Shown here: positions 22,785 through 30,693 of the stretch, one piece after another | How positions within the stretch are numbered: position 1 is the first letter of the stretch | Layout of the letters: the number at the start of each line of letters is the position of its first letter | From: Mesonia aquimarina | GTDB lineage: Bacteria > Bacteroidota > Bacteroidia > Flavobacteriales > Flavobacteriaceae | NCBI RefSeq assembly: GCF_003667275.1 | Contig: NZ_RCNV01000006.1 | Coordinates: 1 to 64,000 of the forward strand | Direction: 5' to 3' | Length of the DNA stretch: 64,000 nucleotides | Translations under genes and position numbers: made by a program | Notes under the pieces: model-generated | Database searches by the model: none | What the model was told of the DNA's origin: nothing | The model's input: only the letters and a program-made list of their open reading frames with translations

Positions 22785-24557
22785 TTAATAAGTTATCAAT
22801 TTTCTGCGATATGCAGTAAGCATTTTCGATTTGGAAACAAAGCCGATGTACTTCCCATTTTTAATGACCGGTAAATTCCAAGCCCCGGTATTTTGAAATT
22901 TAGCCATTACTTGCTGCATATTATCTTTGCCATAATGAATATAATCTGGTGCATCATGCATCAAAAATTCTACCAAAACCGAATCGTGTAAACTTGTATC
23001 GAACATGATTTCACGAATATCATCTAGGGTAATAACACCTACTAGTTCTTCATCATCATTTAAAACGGGGAAAAGATTCCGTTTAGATTTGGTTACCGCA
23101 TTGTGCAACATTTCTTTCAAGGTCATTTTAGGTCGAAGCGGAATAAAATTTTGCTCGATAATACGGTCTAATTTCAGTAAGGTTAATACCGCTTTATCTT
23201 TATCATGTGTAATTAGTTCGTTGTTTTCTTTTAATTCTTTTGTGTAAATATTATAATCAACCCTGGCTTTTGTAATTAAAAATGAAATAGCAACAGTTAT
23301 CATCAGCGGAATAAAAAGCTCGTAGCCTCCAGTAATTTCCGCAATTAAGAAAATAGCGGTTAAGGGCGCTTGTAATACTCCTGCCATTAAGCCTGCCATT
23401 CCTACCAACGTAAAATTACTATTAGAAAGTTCAAAACCTAATTGTCTGCAAATGTTGACAAAAAAACTCCCGCTAACAGCGCCTAAAAAAAGAACAGGAG
23501 CAAAAACACCACCAACGCCCCCACCACTTAAAGTTACAGAAGTAGCAATAGGCTTTAATAAAATTAGTCCAACAATTAAACCGATGATTATCCACGGATT
23601 TCCAATCCATTCTTTAAATAAAAAAGCATCAAAAGCGGTGGTATAATTTTGAGAAATCAAATTATTCATAAATGTAAAACCTTCACCATAAAGTGGCGGA
23701 ACTAAAAATGTGAGTAGGCCAATAATCACCCCGGCAATAGTAATTTTTAAGTAATCGTTTTTTATTTTTTTAAAGTAATGTTCTGTTGTAAAATAAATCT
23801 TTGAAAAGTAAAGTGAAACAATAGCAGTTATAATTCCTAAGGCCGAATAAAATAGAATGTTATGAATATCAAAACGTTGGATGCCGTGAAAATCCACAAT
23901 ATATTGTTCTCCAATAAATAGCATTCGCGTTACTACTGCTGAAATTGATGCTAGCAATAAGGGTAAAAGTGATGCAAAGGTTAAGTCTAAACTAAACACT
24001 TCAATAGCAAAAAGGATTGCCGCGATGGGCGCTTTAAAAATTGCGGAAAGCGAACCTGCCGCTGCGCAAACCAACAATAATTTTCGAGTTTGCGCTTTCA
24101 TATGAAATAATTGCCCAATATTAGCACCAAAGGAAGCCCCCGTTGCTACCGAAGGGCCTTCTAATCCCACAGAACCTCCGAAACCGACTGTAAGTGGAGC
24201 GGTAAGTAAGGAGGAAATCATATTTCTTCGCGCCATTTTGCCTTCTTTTTTAGAAATAGAAAATAAGGCCATTGGAATTCCGTGGCCTACTTCGTTTCGT
24301 AAAATAAATTTTTTAACCAGTAAAACCAGTAATAGGCCAATAAAGGGAAAAATAAAATAAAGGTAAATATGGTAAGAATGTATGCTTCCACTCTCGAAAG
24401 CTTTAGTTATAAAATGAGTGATATTTTTTAAAATAACTGAAGCGAGTCCAGCTAAAAGTCCCACAAAAACACTTAAAATAAAAACAAAATTCTTATTAGA
24501 AATATGCTTATATCTCCAAATAAGAAAGCGCGTAAAAGGTGTTTTTCTCTTTAACAT
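22785..24557 (-). CDS. ClC-type chloride/proton antiporter with CBS domains
   Basis: 590 residues. Ten or more membrane helices (about 25-430) carry the ClC selectivity motifs GGSVGLEGPSVATGA (GxEGP includes the gating glutamate that marks H+/Cl- exchangers) and GGGVGGVFAPVLFLG. Two C-terminal CBS domains (about 455-585; LVGVITLDDIRE and YIGFVSKSKMLTAY) probably sense nucleotides. It sits in the inner membrane and would serve chloride or acid homeostasis. Confidence 0.92.
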   Translation of the reverse strand: MLKRKTPFTRFLIWRYKHISNKNFVFILSVFVGLLAGLASVILKNITHFITKAFESGSIHSYHIYLYFIFPFIGLLLVLLVKKFILRNEVGHGIPMALFSISKKEGKMARRNMISSLLTAPLTVGFGGSVGLEGPSVATGASFGANIGQLFHMKAQTRKLLLVCAAAGSLSAIFKAPIAAILFAIEVFSLDLTFASLLPLLLASISAVVTRMLFIGEQYIVDFHGIQRFDIHNILFYSALGIITAIVSLYFSKIYFTTEHYFKKIKNDYLKITIAGVIIGLLTFLVPPLYGEGFTFMNNLISQNYTTAFDAFLFKEWIGNPWIIIGLIVGLILLKPIATSVTLSGGGVGGVFAPVLFLGAVSGSFFVNICRQLGFELSNSNFTLVGMAGLMAGVLQAPLTAIFLIAEITGGYELFIPLMITVAISFLITKARVDYNIYTKELKENNELITHDKDKAVLTLLKLDRIIEQNFIPLRPKMTLKEMLHNAVTKSKRNLFPVLNDDEELVGVITLDDIREIMFDTSLHDSVLVEFLMHDAPDYIHYGKDNMQQVMAKFQNTGAWNLPVIKNGKYIGFVSKSKMLTAYRRKLITY

Positions 24558-24570
24558 GCTATTGTAGCTA

Positions 24571-24600
24571 AAAAAATCCTGCTTTTACACAGGATTTTTT
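24571..24600 (-). terminator. terminator between aspS and the ClC gene
   Basis: Stem AAAAAATCCTG/CAGGATTTTTT with a 7-nt loop, symmetrical A and T runs, immediately after the aspS stop codon. It should end aspS transcription on the minus strand. Confidence 0.75.
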
Positions 24601-26349
24601 TTATAAAGTTATATTTAAATGAAGCTCTTTTAATTGTTCATCGTCTATTGGTGCAGGCGCATCGATCATTACGTCGCGTCCAGCATTATTTTTAGGAAAA
24701 GCAATAAAATCACGAATACTTTCTTGTCCGCCTAAAATTGCTACTAATCGGTCTAATCCAAAAGCTAGTCCGCCGTGAGGAGGTGCGCCATATTGAAAAG
24801 CATCCATTAAAAAGCCGAATTGAGCTTCAGCTTCTTCTTTAGAAAAACCTAAATAGTCAAACATTTTGGCTTGTGTTTCTTTATCGTGAATTCTAATAGA
24901 ACCGCCACCAATTTCATTTCCGTTTAAAACCAAATCGTACGCATTTGCTTTTACGTCTTTAGGATTGGTCGCCAATAACGGAATTTGTTCTTTTTTAGGC
25001 GATGTAAACGGATGGTGCATTGCGTGGTAACGTTCGGTATCCTCATCCCATTCTAATAATGGAAAATCGATTACCCAAAGTGGGGCAAATTCATCAGCTT
25101 TACGTAAACCTAATTGCTCGCCCATTTCCATTCTAAACGCGCTTAATTGCGCACGTACTTTTTGTGTTTCTCCGCTTAAGATACAAATTAAGTCCCCCGG
25201 TTTTGCGCCGGTTTTTTCTGCCCATTTTTTTAAATCTTCTTCTTCATAAAATTTATCTACAGAAGATTTAAAAGAGCCGTCTTCATTATATTTTGCGTAA
25301 ACCATTCCTAATGCGCCAACTTGCGGACGTTTTACCCAAGCAATTAATTTGTCAATTTCTTTTCGGCTATAGCTTGCTCCGCCCGGAACAGCAATCCCTA
25401 CTACTAATTCGGCTTCATTAAAAACTTTAAAATCGCGGTGTTGTGTACAATCGTTTAATTCGCCGAACTCCATTCCGAAACGAATGTCGGGTTTGTCATT
25501 TCCGTATAAACGCATAGCATCATCATAGGTCATTCGAGGGAAATCTTCGACTTCAATATCTTTTATTTCTTTTAATAAATGGCGTGTCAGGCCTTCAAAA
25601 GTTTGCAGAACGTCTTCTTGTTCTACAAAGGCCATTTCGCAGTCTATTTGTGTAAACTCCGGCTGTCTGTCGGCACGTAAGTCTTCATCGCGAAAGCATT
25701 TTACGATTTGAAAATATTTATCCATTCCGCCTACCATCAACAATTGCTTAAAAGTTTGTGGCGATTGCGGAAGCGCGTAAAATTGCCCTTCGTTCATTCT
25801 ACTAGGTACCACAAAATCTCTGGCTCCTTCGGGTGTAGACTTAATTAGGTAAGGTGTTTCAACTTCAACAAAATCTTGATTAGAAAGGTAGTTTCTAACG
25901 GCAATACTCACTTTATGGCGAAAAACCAATTTATCTTTAATCGGGTTTCTTCTAATATCTAAATAGCGATATTTCATACGCAAATCTTCACCGCCGTCAG
26001 TTTTATCCTCAATCGTAAAAGGAGGAGTTTTAGCTTCGTTTAAAACGCTTAAATCGGTTACTAAAATTTCAATTTCTCCAGTTGGAATATTGGTGTTTTT
26101 AGATTCGCGTTCAATTACTTTTCCTTTTATTTGAATAACAAATTCTCGACTTAAATTTTTTGCTTGGTTCATCACAGTAGCGGGAGTACGCTCTTCGTCA
26201 AAGATAAGTTGTGTGATTCCGTAGCGATCTCGTAAATCTACCCAAATCATAAATCCTTTATCACGAATTTTTTGTACCCAACCCGATAAGGTAACTTCCT
26301 GTTCGCAATTTTTAATTCTTAACTCTCCGTTAGTGTGACTTCTATACAT
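24601..26349 (-). CDS. aspS: aspartyl-tRNA synthetase
   Basis: 582 residues from the ATG at 26349, which begins [11 protein letters not shown], the usual AspRS start; the in-frame ATG nine codons upstream is unlikely. N-terminal OB-fold anticodon-binding domain ([20 protein letters not shown]), class II motif 2 [18 protein letters not shown] (near residue 220), bacterial GAD insertion domain (about 290-420), and motif 3 [15 protein letters not shown] near the C-terminus. It charges tRNA-Asp and should be essential. Confidence 0.96.
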   Translation of the reverse strand: MYRSHTNGELRIKNCEQEVTLSGWVQKIRDKGFMIWVDLRDRYGITQLIFDEERTPATVMNQAKNLSREFVIQIKGKVIERESKNTNIPTGEIEILVTDLSVLNEAKTPPFTIEDKTDGGEDLRMKYRYLDIRRNPIKDKLVFRHKVSIAVRNYLSNQDFVEVETPYLIKSTPEGARDFVVPSRMNEGQFYALPQSPQTFKQLLMVGGMDKYFQIVKCFRDEDLRADRQPEFTQIDCEMAFVEQEDVLQTFEGLTRHLLKEIKDIEVEDFPRMTYDDAMRLYGNDKPDIRFGMEFGELNDCTQHRDFKVFNEAELVVGIAVPGGASYSRKEIDKLIAWVKRPQVGALGMVYAKYNEDGSFKSSVDKFYEEEDLKKWAEKTGAKPGDLICILSGETQKVRAQLSAFRMEMGEQLGLRKADEFAPLWVIDFPLLEWDEDTERYHAMHHPFTSPKKEQIPLLATNPKDVKANAYDLVLNGNEIGGGSIRIHDKETQAKMFDYLGFSKEEAEAQFGFLMDAFQYGAPPHGGLAFGLDRLVAILGGQESIRDFIAFPKNNAGRDVMIDAPAPIDDEQLKELHLNITL

Positions 26350-26532
26350 GCTTATTTTGTTGAAATTTGAATGCAAAAGTAAGAAGTTATCATATTTTGG
26401 ACTATTTTTAAAGGAAGAAAATAGTAATGTTTTTTAATTTTTTTTTAGCTCTAAATACCTTGGAACAAGTTTTTTAGCATCCCAATGTTAAGTTAATGTT
26501 ACGTAAATATTTATTTAATGTAAAATATTTTG

Positions 26533-26540
26533 TATATTTG
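26533..26540 (+). promoter_or_regulatory. -7 element of the MORN protein gene
   Basis: TATATTTG fits TAnnTTTG and lies 25 bp before the ATG at 26565. No TTTG -33 element is seen at the right distance. A palindrome TTACGTAA is at 26499-26506. Confidence 0.4.
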
Positions 26541-26564
26541 TTATGTAAACATTAAAAAGCAATT

Positions 26565-26915
26565 ATGAAAAAGATATTGATGATAGCAGCAATTTTGTGC
26601 ACAGGTGCACTTTTTGCGCAAGAAATGGAGCCGAAATTTGAACAGAACGGAGATGTAGTGAAAGGAACTTTCTTTCATGAGAACGGAGTTGTAATGCAGG
26701 AAGGAACGTATAAAGACGGAAAACTTGACGGGCAATGGGTTATGTATAACCAGGAAGGCAAAAAAGTTGCCTTAGGAAAATACGATAAAGGTGAAAAAAT
26801 CGGAAAATGGTTTTTCTGGAAAGAAGATCAGTTAACAGAAGTTGACTATTCTAACAATAGTATTGCTGAAGTTACTACTTGGAATAATTCTAACGTTATT
26901 GTAAGCAATGATTAA
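26565..26915 (+). CDS. exported MORN-repeat protein (YwqK-like)
   Basis: 116 residues with a signal peptide (AAILCTGALFAQ) and three or four MORN-like units: GVVMQEGTYKDGKLDGQWVMYNQEG, KKVALGKYDKGEKIGKWFFW and so on. Homologues are often named YwqK-family antitoxin, but there is no toxin gene next to it and the signal peptide argues for an envelope role. Monocistronic, with a strong terminator after it. Confidence 0.8.
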   Translation: MKKILMIAAILCTGALFAQEMEPKFEQNGDVVKGTFFHENGVVMQEGTYKDGKLDGQWVMYNQEGKKVALGKYDKGEKIGKWFFWKEDQLTEVDYSNNSIAEVTTWNNSNVIVSND

Positions 26916-26937
26916 TCTGTTTAATTTATAGTTAAAT

Positions 26938-26970
26938 AAAAAAGCACCGATTTTTATCGGTGCTTTTTTT
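26938..26970. terminator. bidirectional terminator
   Basis: Stem AAAAAAGCACCGAT/ATCGGTGCTTTTTT with a 4-nt loop. It lies between the convergent MORN and universal stress protein genes and can serve both. Confidence 0.8.
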
Positions 26971-27817
26971 ATTTTTTGTTGGCCGGAATAACAAGAAATG
27001 GAACATTAGTATGGAAGCCTATTTCATCTATGATTTGCTTAAAGAATAAATTTTCGAAAAATGAATGTTTATTACTTATCATCGCTAAAAGATCGATGTT
27101 ATTTTCTTTCTCATATCTGTAAATCGTTTTGGCTATATGTTTTCCTTCTACTAAATTGAACTTGTAATTTTCGGTTTGTATTTTTTCCGTTAACTTTACT
27201 TTCTTCTTTTTTTGTTCTGCCGTCAAAAAATCATCTTCAGAAATATGTATAATATGTAATTTTGATTGATTATTTTTAGCAAGATAATTTATCCAATGTA
27301 ACTGACTTTCGTGGTAATCAATGTCGTAATCGGTAGGAAATAAAAGATTTTCAAGTCCGTTAAAAGCATAAGCTGAAGGGATTGCAATTACCGGAATTTT
27401 TGTACGATGAATAACGCGAACCGTAGTTGAACCAAACAAAACTTCTTTAGCTCCGGTTGCTCCTTGTGTACCCATAACAATTAGATCTATTGCTTCCTTT
27501 TCTACCAAATCGTTAATCTCATCGGTTAAAATATTGAAGGAAGAAATTTCTTTGAATTGGTGAAGCTTATTATCAAAAGATTCCCTTATTTTCTTTTCCG
27601 TTTTATGCAATCCTGTAATGGAATTTTTCTTGTAAATTTCATCTAATCCCGGGTTTATAGAAGAATACCCTACGTATTCTGTATCATAAACAATTGGCGT
27701 GTAGATATTTAAAAGATAAAACGTACAAACTTCTTTTTCAAAAAGTTGAAGTGCATATTCTATGGCATTAAATGCATTGTCAGAAAAATCGGTGGGAAGT
27801 AAAATTTTTTTCATCAC
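26969..27817 (-). CDS. tandem-domain universal stress protein
   Basis: 282 residues with two UspA domains. The first (1-150) opens with KKILLPTDFSDNAFNAIEYAL and has the nucleotide-binding motif GTQGATGAKEVLFGST; the second is degenerate, ending FHTNVPFLVIPANK. A paralogue is at 44402-45232. It neighbours the persulfide dioxygenase, thioredoxin and cbb3 genes. No Fnr-type dyad was found upstream. Confidence 0.9.
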   Translation of the reverse strand: MMKKILLPTDFSDNAFNAIEYALQLFEKEVCTFYLLNIYTPIVYDTEYVGYSSINPGLDEIYKKNSITGLHKTEKKIRESFDNKLHQFKEISSFNILTDEINDLVEKEAIDLIVMGTQGATGAKEVLFGSTTVRVIHRTKIPVIAIPSAYAFNGLENLLFPTDYDIDYHESQLHWINYLAKNNQSKLHIIHISEDDFLTAEQKKKKVKLTEKIQTENYKFNLVEGKHIAKTIYRYEKENNIDLLAMISNKHSFFENLFFKQIIDEIGFHTNVPFLVIPANKK

Positions 27818-27924
27818 GAATACAGATTATTATTTACTATTAAAAATACATCTTTTAAAATTTAGTTGTATAAAATTTTATGTAAAACTAGTTTTCTTAA
27901 CTCAAAAATAAAGTAAATCGTTTT

Positions 27925-29340
27925 TTATAATAAGGTGCTTGGACAAACATATTCTGATGTTTTCACATTAGTATCTTTAATAGTTTTAAAGCCACCAATT
28001 ACATCTTTAAAATTACTCCATCCGCGAGACTTTAAAATTGAACTGGCTATCATACTTCTATAGCCGCCTGCACAAAAAGTAATGAATGGCGCATCTTTTG
28101 GAATTTCAGCTAAATGCGTATTCAAGTTGTTTAAAGGAATATTTACACTTCCTACAACATGTTCGGCATCAAATTCACTTTTTTTACGAACATCGATTAA
28201 TTTTATGTTGTTCTCAGCATAAATTTTTTCAAACTCTTCTGCGGTTATTCGTTCAGTTTTTTCAATATCTTTTCCTGAAGTCAGCCAGCTTTCAAATCCA
28301 TCTTTTAAATAGCCAATGGTATGATCGTATCCCACTCTAGAAAGTCGAGTAATTGCTTCTTCTTCTTTTCCTTCTTCAGTAATTAAAAGAATTTCTTGTT
28401 TAATGTCAGGAATCATTTCGCCTACCCAAGGGGCAAAATTCCCATCTAAACCAATATTTATACTGTCAGGAATAAAACCTTTAGAAAAATCTTCTGCAGA
28501 ACGCGTGTCTAAAATCAGGGCTTGTGAAGCATTTGCCAAAGTTTCAAATTCATCAGGAGTTAAGGGATTTTCTGCTTTTTTCATCACCTCATCAAAGCTT
28601 TCATATCCTTTAATGTTCATCAACACATTTTTAGGAAAATACCCCGGCGGATTTGTTAGTCCTTCCAAAAGTTCTTTTATAAACTCTTCTTTGGTCATAT
28701 CTGCTCGTAAGGCATAATTGGTTTTCTTTTGATTTCCCAACGTATCTGTGGTTTCTTTGCTCATTTTCTTTCCACAAGCAGAACCGGCACCGTGATTAGG
28801 ATAAACAATTAGATGATCGGCTAAGGGTATTATTTTGTTTCTTAGCGAATCATACAAATGACCTGCGAGTTTTTCTTCCGTTAAATCTGAAACCACATGT
28901 TGTGCTAAATCGGGTCTACCTACATCGCCAATAAATAAAGTATCTCCCGTAATAATTCCGTGTTCTTTTTCATTTTCATCGATTAAAAGATACGTTGTGC
29001 TTTCCATCGTATGGCCGGGGGTATGAATTGCTTTTACTTGATAGTTTCCCACTTTAAAAATTTGCTGATCTTTAGCAGTTATCGCTTCATAATTCGGTTT
29101 TGCACCGGGACCAAACACAATTTGTGCATTGGCTTTTTTCTGAAGATCTAAATGACCACTCACAAAATCTGCATGGAAATGAGTTTCAAAAATATATTTA
29201 ATTTTTGCGTTGTCTTTTTTTGCTCTATCCAGATAAGGTTGCACTTCTCTCAGGGGATCAAATAAAGCGGCTTCGCCATTATTTTCAATATAATAAGCTG
29301 CGTGTGCCAAACATCCAGTATATATTTGTTCTACTTTCAT
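27925..29340 (-). CDS. metallo-beta-lactamase-fold sulfur dioxygenase fused to two rhodanese domains
   Basis: 471 residues. The N-terminal MBL domain has the ETHFHADFVSGH metal motif (about 52-63), HTPGHTMES and a metal-binding TGDTLFIGDVGRPDL, typical of persulfide dioxygenases (ETHE1 type). Two rhodanese domains follow. The first (about 265-355) lacks the catalytic cysteine: its loop region reads LLITEEGKEEE. The second (370-465) has it in FCAGGYRS. It should oxidise glutathione-type or other persulfides in the cytoplasm. An Fnr-like dyad lies about 60 bp upstream. Confidence 0.9.
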   Translation of the reverse strand: MKVEQIYTGCLAHAAYYIENNGEAALFDPLREVQPYLDRAKKDNAKIKYIFETHFHADFVSGHLDLQKKANAQIVFGPGAKPNYEAITAKDQQIFKVGNYQVKAIHTPGHTMESTTYLLIDENEKEHGIITGDTLFIGDVGRPDLAQHVVSDLTEEKLAGHLYDSLRNKIIPLADHLIVYPNHGAGSACGKKMSKETTDTLGNQKKTNYALRADMTKEEFIKELLEGLTNPPGYFPKNVLMNIKGYESFDEVMKKAENPLTPDEFETLANASQALILDTRSAEDFSKGFIPDSINIGLDGNFAPWVGEMIPDIKQEILLITEEGKEEEAITRLSRVGYDHTIGYLKDGFESWLTSGKDIEKTERITAEEFEKIYAENNIKLIDVRKKSEFDAEHVVGSVNIPLNNLNTHLAEIPKDAPFITFCAGGYRSMIASSILKSRGWSNFKDVIGGFKTIKDTNVKTSEYVCPSTLL

Positions 29341-29364
29341 AGTTTAATATTTTAAATTATGATA

Positions 29365-29407
29365 TAAATTTAAATCTGATATTCAGTATTTTAGGTGACT
29401 TTTGTTA
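29365..29407 (-). promoter_or_regulatory. Fnr-type dyad plus -7 element, sulfur dioxygenase promoter
   Basis: Dyad TGAC-TTTT-GTTA at 29396-29407 (one base off TGAC-N4-GTCA). On the minus strand TAAATTTA at 29365-29372 stands as the -7 element, exactly 33 bp centre to centre. The same spacing is found at the other Fnr-type sites of the window. Confidence 0.5.
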
Positions 29408-29623
29408 CAAAAGTGTTTCTTTTTTTTGTTGTAAAAAATGATATAAATCAATTTTACCTGAATAAGGATAGCTTTTATTTGGCGATTTTTTTTTGCTGAG
29501 AAGAGTTGTTAACTATGAAAAAATATTGGTAAATTATCATTGTTGCCAAGTTGATAAATTGTATTGGCTATAAAATATTAATAAGATTATTTTAGTTAAT
29601 TTTTGACTATTATTTGTTAAGCT

Positions 29624-29656
29624 TTTGATAGCTTATTTTACAACTGTCTAATTTTA
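29624..29656 (+). promoter_or_regulatory. promoter of the thioredoxin gene
   Basis: TTTG at 29624-29627, 21 bp, then TAATTTTA at 29649-29656, an ordinary Bacteroidota promoter 12 bp before the ATG, without a Crp/Fnr dyad. Confidence 0.45.
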
Positions 29657-29668
29657 AAGACCTATATT

Positions 29669-29968
29669 ATGAAAGGAAGTTTTAATAATATTATTCAGTC
29701 AGATACACCTGTGCTTATCGATTTTTATGCTGATTGGTGCGGGCCATGTAAAGCGATGGCTCCCATTCTAAAACAAGTAAAAGAAGAAATGGGAGATAAG
29801 GTGAAAATTATTAAAATAGATATAGATAAAAATCAATCTATTGCCTCACAATATCAAGTACGAGGCGTACCGACTTTTTTAATCTTTAGCCAAGGAAAAC
29901 AAGTTTGGCGACAAAGCGGAGTCGTACAAAAAACAGAATTAGTTAACAGTATAAAAAGCTACCTGTAG
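29669..29968 (+). CDS. thioredoxin
   Basis: 99 residues with the thioredoxin active site WCGPC in FYADWCGPCKAMAPIL (about residues 22-27) and the cis-proline loop VRGVPTFLIF. Cytoplasmic disulfide reductase; no signal peptide. It has its own promoter and lies in the redox gene group. It may reduce persulfide-derived disulfides, which is an inference from position. Confidence 0.93.
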   Translation: MKGSFNNIIQSDTPVLIDFYADWCGPCKAMAPILKQVKEEMGDKVKIIKIDIDKNQSIASQYQVRGVPTFLIFSQGKQVWRQSGVVQKTELVNSIKSYL

Positions 29969-29983
29969 TATTACCAACCAATT

Positions 29984-30574
29984 TTATTCTGCCACAATTT
30001 TAAAGCTGATTATTCCCACATCGATTTCAGCTTCTACCAATTTACCATTTTTATATTTATAAAGACTAGTTTTTCCTTTGCTGCTAGTTTTTTCGTAAAT
30101 ATGGTTTGCTACTTTTTTAAGTTGATGAAATTCGCCGTGTTCTTCCGCATAAACTTTAGAAATATTTAAAGGTTCTTCAAATATTAAATTGACAGTGCTA
30201 TACATTATTGACTCTTCAATTTTATATTCCGCTTCATTATCTTCATAAAAAATATAGCCGGTTTTGGTTTTTTCGGTATACGAATTTGTTTTTTCACGAT
30301 CATTAAACAGAATCAAGGCAAATGCGTGCGCTAAAGTTTTATTTCTGTAAACTACTTTATAGGTATAATCTACTTCAATTTTAGCGAGAATACGTGTGCT
30401 TATTTCGGTGCGATTGCTATAAATTATTTTGTCTTCCACCACTTCTTTTTTGGCTACCAATTCACCAATAACTTTTTCTCTATGTAAAATATTGAAGCAG
30501 TATTTTTCTTCTTGACCGAATAAAGTTGCAATCGAAAAAAATGCTAAAAAGCTAATAAGTAAAAGTTTATTCAT
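29984..30574 (-). CDS. exported DUF6134-like protein
   Basis: 196 residues from the ATG at 30574 (MNKLLLISFLAFFSIATLFG, a signal peptide); the 13-codon longer frame is disfavoured. The body is beta-rich, with CFNILHREKVIGEL at the start and YTYKVVYRNKT in the middle, as in the DUF6134 family. Function unknown. It is divergent from ccoI and shares the Fnr-type dyad at 30632, with its own -7-like element (CATTTTTG on the minus strand, 30601-30608) at the same 33-bp spacing, so it may be coregulated. Confidence 0.75.
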   Translation of the reverse strand: MNKLLLISFLAFFSIATLFGQEEKYCFNILHREKVIGELVAKKEVVEDKIIYSNRTEISTRILAKIEVDYTYKVVYRNKTLAHAFALILFNDREKTNSYTEKTKTGYIFYEDNEAEYKIEESIMYSTVNLIFEEPLNISKVYAEEHGEFHQLKKVANHIYEKTSSKGKTSLYKYKNGKLVEAEIDVGIISFKIVAE

Positions 30575-30600
30575 AGGAATAATAAAATAAAGATTGAGTT

Positions 30601-30674
30601 CAAAAATGAACATAAAAAATCTTTCTATAGCTGATATTCGTCATTTTTTGACTAAGCTTTCTTCTTCAACTTTG
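30601..30674. promoter_or_regulatory. bidirectional Fnr-type promoter between the DUF6134-like gene and ccoI
   Basis: Dyad TGAT-ATTC-GTCA at 30632-30643. A -7-like octamer lies at equal distance on both sides: CAACTTTG (30667-30674, plus strand) and CATTTTTG (30601-30608, minus strand), each 33 bp centre to centre and each TAnnTTTG with one mismatch. The geometry supports control of both divergent genes. Confidence 0.6.
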
Positions 30675-30693
30675 CGGCTTTAGATAAATAAAG

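Larger units (their letters stand above)
29341..29668. other. gene-free divergent region before the sulfur dioxygenase and thioredoxin
   Basis: These 328 bp contain the Fnr-like dyad and -7 element for the minus-strand gene (29365-29407) and the thioredoxin promoter (29624-29656). The middle, about 29410-29600, is very AT-rich and shows no ORF or RNA structure that I can support. Confidence 0.5.

Noticed and set aside
26565..26915. Toxin-antitoxin system (YwqK antitoxin name)
   Set aside because: No toxin gene is adjacent and the protein has a signal peptide; the name is inherited from MORN-repeat similarity.
27818..27924. Fnr-type dyad upstream of the first universal stress protein
   Set aside because: No TGAY-N4-RTCA match or 33-bp spaced -7 element found.
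29614..29625. Fnr-type dyad upstream of thioredoxin
   Set aside because: The bases at the required position (TTGTTAAGCTTT) do not form the dyad; an ordinary -33/-7 promoter explains the gene.
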